Assembly (NCBI GenBank): GCA_037954665.1
Contig: JBBMOL010000245.1
Span: forward strand, 558,001-622,000
DNA length: 64,000 nucleotides
Origin: Laguncularia racemosa
Taxonomy: Eukaryota; Streptophyta; Magnoliopsida; Myrtales; Combretaceae
Direction of reading: 5' to 3'
Shown: piece by piece, positions 36,113 through 49,156 of the stretch
Layout of the letters: each line of letters begins with the position of its first letter
Position numbering within the stretch: position 1 is the stretch's first letter
Translations under genes and position numbers: made by a program
Notes under the pieces: model-generated
The model's input: the letters and a program-made list of their open reading frames with translations, nothing else
What the model was told of the DNA's origin: nothing
The model's database searches: none

Positions 36113-37871
36113 TCTCTCTAGCAAAGCCGCCACAACTCCACCTTCTCTTTAATATTTCTCACACAACACGCAAAACTAAAGCAAGCTAATGGCATCCCAT
36201 CGTTTCTAGAAGTCTATAGATTCATAAAAGCCCAAGATTTTTGTTCAAGTTTGTTTTAACGGTGCAGATAAAAAACCATCAACCCCATGTCATTGGCTAC
36301 TTCCCAAACCGCCACTTAGGCTAGCTTTTAGGCAAAAATAATACCAAATTTTCCTTCTACACCCTCGAAAACTTAGGGAACCACTCCTCAATCACCTTAA
36401 ATCTCCATCGGAGCATTGCCAACGAAGACCTTTAGTTGCTATGCTCATGACCTAAATTGCAATCCAATCCGACTTAAGTTGGACCATGATCCAACCCGAA
36501 CCAACCCGCACTCTAGACCTACAAATCTAACCCTTGGCCAAGTAAGTATTATTACTATTATTATTATTTTAGTTTAGATAAATTAGTTTATTTAATCTTA
36601 TCAAAACCTAATTGATAAAAATAAAAATAAATCTGATTAATAAAAATTATGGTAGATATTAAAAATTAATAATAAAATAATTAGGTTAATAAATTTATCT
36701 TAATTTATTTAATTTAATTAAAGATAGAGTATATTAAAAAAATTATGAAAATCAATTAGGAAAATTAGTAAACTAAGGAGGGAACCATTGTATAGGCTTT
36801 AGGTGTTGTGGTGTAACCGTTGCCTACGGACGATTAGGTTCCCATTTTTTTTAATAATAAATAATACTCACTTTATAAACATAAAAATTGAAAAAAATTA
36901 AAAAAAAAAAAACAATGGTTTATTATCTTTGATATAGTTTTAAAACATAAAAAGGTTTTGTCACTTAGAAAAATGATTTTGATAAAATAAACAAAAAAAC
37001 TCTAATTGGTGTTTTCAAAAGTTAGGCTTTTTTGTTCTATTTTTTTTTTTTAAATTGGGAAATAAAGTTTAGGTTTAGAATCTTTCTTTTAAAAAAAAAT
37101 TAAAATGGTAATAAAAGTAAACCTAGCCTATTTCCATAATTAAAATTAATCAATTCACTAAAAGTTTTATGAAAACAGAACTACATTGGTTTGATTCTGA
37201 TTAACAGGTACGTAGCCACCTACGGGGCAACCACATATAAAACAAAATAAAAAAATTTATTCTTTTCCAATTTAAATTTTTTATATAAAAAATTAAAAAA
37301 ATATTTTATCCTTTTGAAATTTCAATTTATAATGTAAAACGTAAAAATATTTTATTCTATTTTTTAGTTTGATTTTAATTAAAGAAAAAATGCAAAAGTT
37401 TTATTCTCTTTTATTTCATTTTTAAATAAGAATAGAAAGCTTATAAAAAAAATGATTAAAAATTTTTCATGCTGTTTTGATTTTTTTTCCATGCTCTATA
37501 TGAAAAATATTATATTTTGCATATGCGATGGTGAAAGGAATTGATAAGAAGCTTTTAATTCATTTTCTTGGAAAAGATAACAAGTGGTAACCATTTAGAG
37601 TTTAATTGGATAGCCTCAAGTCTAGATTTTCTAGTCAATATTTTTCCAAAATTTTTGTTAGAAAAATTCGTAGACCAGTAGCTAGTTAAGGTTAATCTAC
37701 CTAATTAATCTTAACTTATCTTATTTTCCAACTTAGGTTGGTGGTGACTCCAATTTTTCTTTAAATAATTAAAAATATACTAATTCCTTAATTTTACCAT
37801 CGAGTAGCTTATATTAAGTGGGTTGGATTTAATATGATTAATTAAGGAAAAATCTAAAATCAGGCGTGATA
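36113..37871 (+). repeat. Element A 3' LTR, second part
   Basis: Resumes the LTR after the element B target duplication and aligns with 14100-15897. Holds the splice donor (GT at 36542), the foldable module (36780-36843), the conserved motif (37191-37220) and the decoy TGGTGACTCC (37742-37751). Confidence 0.85.
36780..36843 (+). promoter_or_regulatory. Foldable module, 3' LTR copy
   Basis: GGGAACC (36780-36786) pairs with GGTTCCC (36837-36843), TAGGC (36793-36797) with GCCTA (36822-36826), and GGT (36810-36812) with ACC (36816-36818) around GTA. Confidence 0.5.
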
Positions 37872-37876
37872 GTATG

Positions 37877-38219
37877 AATCTCACAAGTAAGAGTTGAATG
37901 ATTTTATATTACATCTCTTCTTTATCTCAGTATTTGATCTTGGTATCAATCTTAGTTAGACTTCGAGTTTCCATTACATCTAAGTTCATTTAACACTTAA
38001 TTAAATGATTAAACCTATAAAGTTAGCATGGCAATCGGTTGATATAAAGTTTAAGCTTGTAGATATGGCATGGGCTATTATATTTATTTTTTACAAGAAA
38101 CTCATTTTGGTTTGGAAGATAGGTAATTTGACATTTTCTTTTGCTAATGTATTTTCATAATAGATTCTACAAGTAATAACACTATAAATACAATACAATG
38201 TATTAATGTAGACAGAATG
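37877..38219. other. Intergenic, nothing recognised
   Basis: Right-hand continuation of the element A target site; AT-rich, no gene. Confidence 0.5.
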
Positions 38220-40265
38220 TAGATGATGGGCCCGAAGTTGGTGGGCCTAATGCAAATGTACACGTAGGATCTTCTCAATTTAAAGAACCTACATATAGGA
38301 AGTCTCAATCAAGTAGTTCTAAAGTTTGGAAAATTTTGCAAGAATAAGTATTAGGAAAGATGGTAAAAATAGAGCCAAATGTAAAGGGTGTAGAACTGAA
38401 TATGTTATTAGTGGACATACACATGGAACTTCAACCTTACTTCGACATCACGAAAAGTTTCATTTGAGTCAAGTTCCTAAATATAATGATGTAGGTGATA
38501 TGATAATTGGTCATGCTAGTAGGTTAAGGTTAAGAAAACCAAATCCAAAAGTTGCTCGTGAGATTATGTCAATGACTATTATTAAATATGATCTCCCATT
38601 TTTGTTTGTTGAGTATAAGAGGATTGTACAGTTCATAAGGTTATACAATCTTGATTATAAGCCAATTTTTAGGAAATTTTCTATATTAGATGTTTGGAAT
38701 TTATAATTGGCTCAAAAGGATAATTTGAAACAAATTTTACAAAAAAATTCACAGGATAGTTTGTTTAACCTCTAATATATGGACTGCTTCCACCAATGAA
38801 GGATGTATTTATTTGACTAATCATTTTGTGGATGAGAAATGGAAACTCAATAATAAAATTCTTTCTTTTTGTAAAATGCCCCCTTCTCACTTAAGTTTTG
38901 AGCTATCTACAAAAGTATTTGAATTTTTGAAAAATTCAAATAGAAAGATATTCTCTTTTACATTAGATAACGTATTTGCAAATGAATATATGCAAGATTT
39001 CTTGAAAGAGCAACTCAACTTACAAAATAACTTGCTATGTGATGGTGAGTTTTTCCATATTAGATGTTTTGCCTATATTCTTCATTTAATTGTTAAAGAG
39101 GGATTGACAATAACTAATCAAGCTTCGCATAAAATAAGGCAAAGTGTGAAGTATGTTAAGGGCTTTAAGGATAGAATGAAACATTTTTTGGAGTGTGTTG
39201 AATAGGTTGGCAACATTGATACTAATGTTAGTTTACGGTTGGATGTAGCTATTAGATGGAATTCCATTTACCTTATGCTTGATAGCACACTAAGGTATCG
39301 ACATGCTTTTTGTTGCCTCAATTGAATGATTTTCATTATAAGCATTGTCCAACAATAGATGAGTAGGGAAGAGTAAAGAAGATATGCAAGTTTTTGAGCC
39401 CTTTTTACACTATCACCATTTTGATGTCGGGATCCTTGTATCCAACTTCAAACCTCTATTCTTACAAGTATGGAGAATTGAATGTTTATTGAATAAGAAT
39501 TTTAGTAGTGAAGATCATGTCATAATGGAGATGTGTATTAAAATGAAACAAAAGTTCAATAAATATTGGAAGGAATATAGTATTGTCCTTGCACTTGGAG
39601 TAGTCCTTAATCCTCAAATGAAGTTTAATTTTTTAAAGTTTTGCTATAATAAAATTAATCATCTCACTTGTGAAGAAAAGTTGGCTAACATAAAGAGCAA
39701 GCTATATAAGTTCTTTAGAGAATATGGTAAGAGCAAAATAGACCACATATCTAAAAGTCTTTAGGTTGGATCATCTTTTCAAGCTCAAGACACATTTGGA
39801 GGTGGAGGTAAAGGAGCAACAGCACGAAACTTAGAAATTGGAAAAGCTTTAGGGATTGATTTTGGTACTTTAGATGTAAGTTCAATAATAACTTCATTTA
39901 TTTATTTAATGATATTTTTTTCATATTATTATCAGTATTTAATTAGTTTTTTCCTTAATGATATAAGAGTACTGCCAAGTAGAAGTATAAAGTTTTGGTA
40001 AGTCTTCTTTGGACCTTTATTTAGATGAGCCAGTAATTAATATGAACTTCTACTTAAAATGAGATATATTACAATATTAGAAGGCTCAAAGCCAAAAGTA
40101 TTCTGATTTATGCATCATGGCCTCTGATGTGCTCAGCATTCTAATTACCATTGTAGCATCCGAGTTAACTTTCAGTATTAGTAACTGTGTTCTTAATAAG
40201 TACCACAGTTCTATGCTCCCTACAAATGTGGAAGCTTTAATTTGTATACATAATTAGTTATAAGA
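38220..40265 (+). pseudogene. hAT transposase relic 1
   Basis: Translated pieces in transposase order: BED finger (CKGCRTEY, then TLLRHHEKFH) near 38330-38465; a core with NHFVDEKWKLNNKILSF, FSFTLDNVFANEYM and GEFFHIRCFAYILHLIVKE at 38813-39205; a later helical part with KQKFNKYWKEYSIVLALG at 39384-39764; and a hATC dimerisation relic (SDVLSI, then FSISNCVLNKY, then LPTNVEAL) at about 40110-40250. Frameshifts and stops separate the pieces. Known hAT transposases are single proteins of roughly 650-750 residues, matching the span. Confidence 0.85.
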
Positions 40266-40913
40266 ATTTGTTTATGAAGGTGATTTTTTTCCCTTTCTTT
40301 TGGTAATGTTTTCTTTTAAGCTTTTAACATCTAATTATATGTGTGATTTGGTGGATTATAGATGAAGAAGAAGATATTGGGAGTGGGATCACTTCATCAA
40401 GGGGAACTCGAATTTGGTTATTGATAATGATGATGATGATGATTGATAGATATATAAAGAATAAGAAGCAATGATGGGTGTTTCAGTAGTTTTTTTTCCC
40501 TTCATTATTTACTTTGTTTTCTTGTCTAATTAGTGAAAAAGATTTTGTGATAATTGTTAAATTTGTTTGATTATCGTTTGAGGTTGTTTTGTTCTCTATC
40601 ATATGAGATTTAAGATTTTTTGTTCAATTTTCTACTTAGTAGTTATTGGTTTTATCTAATTATTGCGTGACATATATATTGTCAAGTATTAAGAGTATAT
40701 TATCATTCTTAAAATATATAATTTAAAAAAAAAATTATTGCTGTTTTTTTGAGTTAGCGGGCTAGCCTACCTAACTTGTGTTGGCCCACAAGGTGAGTTA
40801 GGCCAGTTTTTTCAGCCTACATTAGGTGCAGCCTAATGCAAGCCAGCTTGCTTCTACCTACAAGCTAATGTGGTTTAGGGTGGGCTGACTTGTTTGGCTT
40901 ACATTTCAATTGT
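40266..40913 (+). other. hAT subterminal region
   Basis: Contains GGC/GCC-rich imperfect repeats (cagcctacattagg, cagcctaatgcaagcc, near 40740-40890) typical of hAT subterminal transposase-binding arrays. The exact element end was not located. Confidence 0.4.
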
Positions 40914-42480
40914 TGAGCACAAGTATTTTAGGGAGTATATTAGTAATGTTCAACCCCCCATGCATCATGTCAGTCGAACCACCATGAAAAAAGAGATAAT
41001 GAGCATCTGTCAAGGGGAGAAGGAAAAGTTAAGGGTGCAATTGAAAGGAGTTCATTCTTAAGTTGCAATCACGATAGAAATGTGGACATCGAATCAAAAG
41101 AAGGGATATGTGACCATCACATCACACTTTATCAACAATAATTGGAGGCTTTAGAGTCGACTCTTGGAGTAAGCTTTTTTGTTAGCATATATATATATAT
41201 ATAATGGAGAACTATTTTTTTTTATTATATTTACATTATTTTATGTAGTTTTATGTATGTTTCGACTCTGCACACAAACAAACTTTTAAGTAATTACTTA
41301 TTTAATTCATTGATGAATTGGAGTCTGGATAGAAAATTATCTATAATCAATGTAGATAATTGTTCAACAAATGATGTCATGATGACAACCTTATTGTTGA
41401 GGCTAAGAAGAGATAAATTGATTCTTTGTGGGAAGATATTCCATATGTGGTGTTGTGTGCATATTTTAAGTTGAATTGTTAAGAAAGGTGTAATTGTGAT
41501 TGAGAAGGTGATAAAGAGAATTCGTGATAGTATCGCATTTTGGTCAATGACACCTTCATGAGTGGAGAAATTTGTCAAAGTATGCAAGCAGCTAGATGTT
41601 TCATACCATAGGAAGCTTGTTTATATTGTAAGACCCAGTGGAATTCCACATATTATATGCTTCTCATAGCCATTGAACATAGGGAAGTTTTCTATAAAGT
41701 GCAGCATATAAATAGACGCTATCAAAGTCTTCCTACAGATGAAGATGGGGAGTTAGTAGATGAAATTTGCAAGAAGTTTGCCATATTTTATGAGGTAACT
41801 TTTTTTTTTTGGCACTCAATATCCAATCGAAAATTACTATTTTGAGAAATATTTTGAAATTAAGAAAGCCTTGATTGGTTAGAAGGAGTCATTTGATATG
41901 AATATTAGTACAATTGCTAATATAATGTTTAAGAAGTTTGAAAAATACTGGAATGATGTGTTTATTATCATAGTTGTTTCTACTATTTTGGATCCTCATT
42001 TTAAAATGAAGTCTATAGACTTTATATTTCCTATTATTTACAAAGCAAGTGCTTCAATAGAGATACAAAATGTTAAGGACACTTGTTATCAATTGCTCCA
42101 AGTATATCAATGTAGAGTTAAATCTCACCATAGTAAGAGTGTAAGTACTTCTTCTATAGTTCCTTTAGTAAGTGGTGATGGTGCTTCTACCGATTCAATG
42201 AGGAAATCAAAGTTGGTGCAATACTTGAGCATCATTAATACTAATGGCCAAGCGAAATTAGAGTTGGACCACTATTTAAAAGAGGTTGTGTTGCCCTAAA
42301 CTAATAATTTTGATATCCGTAGCTAGTGGAAATTGAATGGAATCAAATATCCTACATTGCAACAAATAGCTAAGGATTTGTTAGCAATTCATGTTTCCAC
42401 AATTGCCTCTAAATTAGCATTTAGTACTAGTAGACAAGTAGTTAGCCATTATAGAAGTTAGGCCTAGTCCAGACACAACA
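40914..42480 (+). pseudogene. hAT transposase relic 2, N-terminus missing
   Basis: Starts in the middle domain (YFREYISNVQPP, then MTSNQ-like MWTSNQKKGYVTITSHFI), continues with SLDRKLSIINVDNCSTND and GKIFHMWCCVHIL at 41253-41474, then KKFEKYWNDVFIIIVVSTIL and ILDPHFKMK near 41920-42015, and ends with the dimerisation region (KYPTLQQIA, then FSTSRQVVS) near 42345-42445. It lacks a BED finger; stops and shifts are frequent. Sequence differs from relic 1, so the two are different families in tandem, not halves of one gene. Confidence 0.82.
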
Positions 42481-45147
42481 GAGGCATTAATGTGTTCCCA
42501 AAGTCAGATATCAAGTGAAAAAAAAAGGGTAATGTTTTTTATTTCATAGCATTGGCTTTTTTTACTAATGAAACAATATTCTATTGCTATTCTTTTTCTA
42601 TTGTAATTTATATATTTTTTTTCTCCTTGTAGGCATAGAGATAATTGAAGAAGAGGATGAGATATGAAGTCTCATGATTAAGTTCCAATGATAAATGAAG
42701 AATGATGGCCTATGGGTGTTGGTTAAGTGCATAGTTATGAATTATAACTATCATATAGGATGATATTGATATTACTATTATTAACATTTGTGATACTTTC
42801 CTTTGGTTTTTTTCATGAAGGATTAAAGTACATTTTGGAATCTTTATATTTCATTTTCTTTTTTAACTTGTCAATACTTTAAGCAACACATGTCAAGTTT
42901 CCAAAAGATGAATTAACTATTGAACTTCCCATTAGTATTATTATTATTATTTTAATTTTGATCATTATATGAATTATGATCAAGTAGAATGACTTAAAAA
43001 AGTTATGTAACTTCATTATCAGATACATAATTACTAAAAAGACTTGGCATAAATACAGGAAATCGTCTACACTAGTCACCAACAACTTAAAAAAAAAAAA
43101 TTGCAAATGAGGTAGGGTAAAGCCAAAGGCAGGTTTGGGTTAAACATATTCTTATCGAAGCGAGTTACAGGTGTCACTATAAAAAACCTATAAGGTTTTT
43201 CTTGGGTTTTGAGAAACCCTATAGGGTACCAAGTCAGGCTTAGGTTTTCCAAGACCTGTCATGAACCCAACCCTATTAGATCACTAATTTTATTGGAGAA
43301 ATTTAGGAGTTAACTTTCTTTCTAACTTGCAAAATGAAGCCAATCCATGCACTGATCCTACTGTTATGTTTGGAATGTGGGGAAGGAGAAAGAATTGGAA
43401 ACAAAGAAAAATTAGTCCTTTTTTTTCCAAGGAAAAAAAAAGGGGAAGGGAGTAATATATAGGAATGCTTTTTAAAATAATATTTAAAATTTTTTTACTA
43501 GACAATTACTATATTGTTCTTAAAAAAGAAAAGTATACTTTTAATTCTCAATATTTTCAAAACCTTAAAAAAAAAACTTTCCATTAAATTTATTCTTTTT
43601 TCATTAATTCATAGGACGTATTTACTTTAAATTGGTTTGTAATAATTAAATAAACAAAATGATAATATTAAATATATTTATTTACATAATATAATAAATA
43701 ATAGTAAATATATTTAATGATATAATATAATAAAAATGATGAAAAATATAAAAATAATAATTAAAATTAAGAAAAATGGATTAAAAAAATGTGTGTGTTC
43801 CCCAACTACCTTAAGCAGCTAGTTCAAGGCTAATTGAAAGTTAATACATATTCAAGATAAATAGAAAATTTAAGGTATTTGATAAAATTTTTATTTTTAT
43901 AAAGTTTTAAAAACGTTGATTACTTAATAAAAAAAAAGATTGAGGATTTAAATAGAAAAATAAACAAACATTAAAAACTAAAAATATACTTTTCCTTTCT
44001 TAAAATGGTAATGTAAAAAAGGGAAAAAATACAAATGCACTCCCCATCATTTGTCACATTTTCTTTATTTTAGTTGTAAACCTTTTATTTTTTACATTCA
44101 AGTCTTTAATATTTGCAAACATGTATAAACAAGTCCTTTTAATAATGACATTAGTTTTTTACATTAGAGAATGATATGTGATACAATCAGATTGGTCAAA
44201 ATAATGATAAGAATAAGAAGAAGAAGAAGAAAAAGAATATTTAAGTAAATTTAAAAAAAATAAAAAATTGAAAACTGGAAAAAATATTTTAAAAATAAGA
44301 AAAATTAAATTAAGTTAATTTTGAAGTTCTTACTTTTTTATAATTTTTTTTGAATTTTTTAAATTATTTACCTAAATAACATATGTATATATTATATTAT
44401 TATGTAACTTTTTATTTTTTTGCAAATTTTTTATATTTTTTATTTTCTAACATTTTCCATATTTTTAAAAAATTACTTAAATGATATATATTATTATCTT
44501 TTTAAATTGAATTAATTAGTTTAACCAATTAGATTGTGCCATGTGTCATTTTCTAATGGAAAAATTAACAACATCATTAAAAGAACTCATTTATAGATAT
44601 TTACAAATATTGAAAACTTGAATGCAAAAAATAAAATGTTTAAGATTGATATAGAAAAATGTGGTAAATATTAAGAACTAAATTTATACTTTTCCTTTAA
44701 AAAATAAATAAATAAATAAACAAAGCTATTATTGGATTTTCAACACTTTTCTCTCCAATCTATCTAATATAGGAAAAAATATATATGACTTAAGAAAAAG
44801 TTTACCTTCTAAATCCAAACTTTCCTATCCTTCTTTTTCAAATAAAGAAAAATACCTTAAAAGTCTCACTTTCCTCCCATTTTCCTTCCCCTCTCAATTC
44901 CTTTGTAATTTGTTCATCCCAAAAACAGGTTACATGTGTAACCAACATATTCATCTTGGGCAATTTTACTTATTTGTGGTTGTAAAAAAGTATTTGTATA
45001 TGTTGTTTTTCTTTTGAGCACAAAATATTGGAACAAGGTTGTTGTGTCATTAAAGCGAATTGATCTACTCTGTGTCTATACACTTTTCTTTAAAAAGTAT
45101 TTTAGAAGTTGAATACAATGAAAATAACCTCTGGAGGTTATTATTAA
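42481..45147. other. AT-rich interval with one hAT subterminal fragment
   Basis: No gene. 43130-43290 contains aaaaacctataaggttttt, accctatagggt and a caggtgtcacta-type sequence resembling the hAT ends at 3300 and 48000. Short GAA repeat near 44211. Otherwise low-complexity A/T sequence. Confidence 0.45.
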
Positions 45148-45370
45148 AGGGCAACAGAGCGAGTTCGGAACAAAGAAAGTTAAAAAGTAGGTGCAACTGC
45201 AAGCAGCAGGGATAATAACGGTATTTTGACATAGAGTTATATTTACTCCACTAGAAAAATGTAAATTAACAAAATCGGTGGCTAAAACAATAATTAACCA
45301 ACTAGATTAAAAAAAAAAAACAATTTGTATTTTTTTTTATGATATATAATCAAATATTGAACAACTAGCA
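45148..45370 (-). repeat. Diverged copy of the Tm-1-like gene 5' flank
   Basis: Matches 2968-3135 in the same orientation: gcaacagagcgagttcgg, aaagttaaaaagtaggtgc, aactgcaagc, ggataataa, then an A-rich run and atcaaatattgaa. It has about 65 extra bases after the ataataa block. No copy of exon 1 lies next to it. Confidence 0.65.
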
Positions 45371-45529
45371 AATGATGCGCCGTTATAATGGTGCACAAAT
45401 TAAAAAAAGATGATAAATTATCTAGTTAAATTACAAATAGGTTAGTTTATAATTGGAGAAAAAAAAATTACATATCACTTTTTCATCTATGACCTTGTTT
45501 AGTAAGAATAATGGATACTTGATTCTGCA

Positions 45530-46575
45530 TAGAGATGCCATCGGTTAGGTGATTCTAAGGAGCTTAACCTACCCAACCTACTAATTATCCTATAAGGTTT
45601 TGATATAAGTTTTGGGTATTACTTTAGAACCCTCTAGGATTTTGGGCTAAGTTTCAACTTTTATAAAAAAAAAATCTGGTGAGAAAAACCAACCTACTAA
45701 AAAAATGCTAGTTAATATTTTTTCAAAACTCAAAATTCAAAAGTTAAGAACTATAACTTATTGACTTATTACATCGTATTATAGAAGTTTTTTTTTTTAT
45801 TGTTAAAATCTAGGAAACCCTAGTCATATTCCTATTGTTTAATCTCACTATTTCTACTCTCTAGCCACATTTGCATCCCTTAGTCTCATATCTCTTATAA
45901 TTTCTTATATGGAAATTTTTTTTCCTCTCTATAGGTACAAATATAATTAAGGAAGGGAATGGGTTAAAATTCAGTTAATTTTAATAAATGTTTAGGAAGA
46001 TGATGACATGAACTTGACTTAATTTTTTAAATTTGGTAAATCATATCATAAACTTATAGGAATATGTGGTTAATGTGTTAAACTTTTTTTAATTTAAAAT
46101 TTGGATGAGTATCTATAGTATATTGAACTTTCTTTTGCAGCAACTTTTAATTGTGATTTAAGTTGAACTTCAAGTTTTCAAGTATGATTTAATAATATCT
46201 TTACAAGATTATTTTATAAGAATTGAAATTACAAGTGATTATCTTTAATATAGTTGTTCTTTTATAAATAATTTATATCATCATATAACACGTTATTACT
46301 TTACTCCTAGTATATACTTTTATGAATGGTAAAAACAAATAATAAGAATTTTGATAATATTTTATCTCTTTATTTTACATAAAGATGTTTTACACAAATT
46401 ATAGTGATGAGTTGGTGGGTCAAGTCACGGATTTATAGTATCCTTAATTGTTCAAGTTTTAAGTACTAAAAATAATCGTATAGAGTTTTGGGACAAGTCA
46501 TCGGTGACTTACAAGGTAACAAGTTAGATCAGATCTTATAAAACCTTACTCAAACCCAACTCAGTGGCATCCTTA
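45530..46575. mobile_element. Non-autonomous hAT element with TIRs
   Basis: The left end TAGAGATGCCATCGGTTAGG matches the complement of the right end (TAAGGATGCCACTGAGTTGG). The flanking 8-mers attctgca (45522-45529) and tttctaca (46576-46583) agree at six of eight positions, as expected for an old hAT target duplication. Length 1046 bp; no transposase sequence. Subterminal CCTATAAGG-type palindromes are near 45588. Confidence 0.55.
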
Positions 46576-46583
46576 TTTCTACA

Positions 46584-47970
46584 TGTTCACCTATTGTTTT
46601 TTTTTTTTCTAGCACCAAAGGGTTTCATGTTTTCTTTCCAAAAAATTAGAGGGTTTCTTTTCTTTCTTTCTTTTTTTCTTTGTGAAGTCATATTCTTTGT
46701 ATGTGTCTTTAGTTCAATTTTTTTTTCTAGGATAAAGGTGCATTCAATGTATACATTTTCACTATTGTATTTACTAATTACTTTTCAAAAAGCCATTTTT
46801 AATAATAAGATTCAGAAATTGATCTAGATCCATACAAAAACTGTGCTGTGGTGGAAAAGATCCGTTAGTACTCTATTTGTTTTTTGTATTCTTTTTTCCT
46901 TTTTTATATTTTTAAACTATTTTTTATTTATATTAATTAATTAAACCATTTAATAATATTATTGTCTAATAATAAAATCACAACATATTCCCTATCTATC
47001 ATTAACATAAAATAAGGGAACACGGATTACTTATTTATCAAAAATCAAAATACGGATCACTTGTTTGTAAAAATACTAAAATACGACATATTTTTGTAAT
47101 TTTCCCCTAAAAAAATTTACAGTAGAAACAAAACGTAGAATGTATACAGCAGGAGTTGTATGAATGAGAGAGAGAGAGAGAATTGGAATTAATATCTACT
47201 TCCAGGAACTTAGACGTGAAAATATTTCTATTTTACGCTTTCAAACTCCCTTTTGTGTTTAAAACAAGGGCCAGCTATTGTATGTAGTTGATCAAGAAGT
47301 GCGTAAAGCTCTTGTACCTTTCTATTTTGCATTTTCTTGTTATATAAATTCCTTCATATTATTTGTATACGAAGTGATTTTAACATTTTCTTTGATTTTT
47401 CACAACATTGACCTTATGTTTTATTATTAATATCCATGTAATCATGCGTAATTGGCAAAGATAGAATAAACAAGGGTATTATCGACAATTCAAAAAATCG
47501 TTGTCTCTCTTTCTCTGCAGAACCATCTGTGCTCTCCTAGGCTCTCCCACGTTTCTTACAAACAAAACCCCATCACACGATTACAAACTGCTAACTTCTC
47601 ATCTTCTCCCGCTTTGGGATGTAAACTGATCAAGTTTTGGATAGATTTATTGAAACTCAAACCTGATCCGGTAAAGAATTTATATTTTCAAAATTCGTCT
47701 TGATCTGATAGGGTTTTTTTTTTTTTTTTACTCCAACCTAAATTTGATCTAAATGGCAATTAATTTTTTTTCTTATACTTCAACTTATTTTCATATATTA
47801 TTTTTTAATTTATCATTAATCTACTTATGATGAAAAAAAGAAAGAAATTAAATATAAAAATACAAAATATAAAAATAAAATAAAATATAAAAGAAATACT
47901 AATTAAAAATAATAAAATAAAATACATCGATTATAAATTATAATATTAATTTATTATTTAAAAAAAATTG
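46584..47970. other. AT-rich interval, nothing recognised
   Basis: Contains a short GA run near 47167-47181. The CT-rich stretch 47500-47640 looks like a plant 5' leader but no start codon with a credible frame follows. Confidence 0.4.
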
Positions 47971-47974
47971 ATCA

Positions 47975-48104
47975 GATTTTTCCATTGGATTTTTTCTAAA
48001 TCCCTTCACCCAACCCTAAACCCTATAGGGTTTGACCCTATAAGGTTTTTATCGGATCGGTTGGGGCAAGTACCCTATTACAACCTACCCTGGTTGCATC
48101 CCTA
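47975..48104 (+). mobile_element. hAT right-end remnant
   Basis: Ends ...ACCCTGGTTGCATCCCTA at 48104, whose complement starts TAGGGATGCAACC, a standard plant hAT terminus. Preceded by palindromes accctatagggt and accctataagg. The left end was not found. Confidence 0.5.
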
Positions 48105-49156
48105 CTCTCGCTTCTTTATACCTTTTTCACTTTTTTCTTTTTCTTTTTACTAACAAAGAAAAATCTATTTTATTAGCTTATATGCTGCCTTTGTTTAGGT
48201 CAAATGATTTTCCAAATGGGTTAGCAAGGTCATTTAATTTATGTATATTGCTTAATTTCTTTATTCGTTGATAAAGTTCATTTTTTTTATTCATCGAATT
48301 TATTGTTTTGTTAATTAATGTGCTTATTGGATTTTTCTTTTCTTTTTTGATTTCAAATCATAGTTAGTTTGGAGAAAATTGTAATTATAATTGAGAACAG
48401 GATCGGTTTGAAATATGCCTATGTTTGCCTATTTTTATTTGAGCCATTTTGGACAAACTTGTATTTACTATTGAGAACAGGGTCAAATTTTCCTCTTTAA
48501 GGGATATTTTTTTATTTAATCATGAAGTTTATATGAGTAAGCTTACTAAATTTCTTTTTTTTTTTTTTTCCTCCCTTTTATTTAAGATCATGGTTACTTT
48601 GGAGAAAATCGTAGTTGTAGTAGGAAAGCTTTTAGTTTAGGATCGATCTATCCTTTGCTATTAGATAAGGAAGAAGTAGCACTTGGATAGGACCTCAGGC
48701 TCCATCATGTATGTTGGAAAATGAGAGAGTTTCTCTGTTCAATAATAAGGATGTATGTCTTGCTCTCTCTTACACACACAAAGGGAAGTACCCATAATTT
48801 CGTTGCATGAGAGTGCATCAAAGTACATTCTTAAAATGGTCGTTCCTTGATGGACTCTAGCTTAATTCAGTTTCTCAAATAGTTATTGTTTAATTCTAAG
48901 CACTTTTTCTTGGCACGATTATTATGTAGCTCTGAAGTAGTATAGTATAATGTCACCTAGAAATAAATAAAAGAATCGAGGATATCTTGGCAATAATACA
49001 AATGACACCAACCCATTCAGTGTGAGTGTGAGTGTCTTAATTGAGTACTTGACTTCCCTTTAAATTCTAAATTTAAGGGGGTGGGGAAAAGGAAAATAGT
49101 TTGCGACTTTGTTCTAACTAGATTGTTGGTGCCAATTTGGGTTCATCTCTGTACAG
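48105..49156. other. Intergenic, nothing recognised
   Basis: AT-rich, T-runs, no credible frame. Confidence 0.45.

Larger units (their letters stand above)
13285..37871 (+). mobile_element. Element A: Ogre/Tat-like non-autonomous LTR retrotransposon, nested host of elements B and C
   Basis: Two LTRs start TGTAGACACC (13285; 28445). The 5' LTR ends ...GCTCGACA at 15897 and the 3' LTR ends at the corresponding ...GCGTGATA at 37871. A perfect 5-bp target duplication, gtatg, flanks the whole block at 13280-13284 and 37872-37876. Element C interrupts the interior at 18117-25191 and element B interrupts the 3' LTR at 29216-36107. Without them A is about 10.6 kb. The interior holds a primer site, a conserved leader, a broken ORF1 and an 80-bp tandem array; no gag, protease, polymerase or integrase was found. 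The lineage call rests on the LTR start, primer site, ORF1 similarity to element D and the 3' tandem repeats, all reported for plant Ogre/Tat elements. Confidence 0.85.

Noticed and set aside
45148..45370. Start of an intact second Tm-1-like gene
   Set aside because: No sequence like exon 1 follows on the minus strand.
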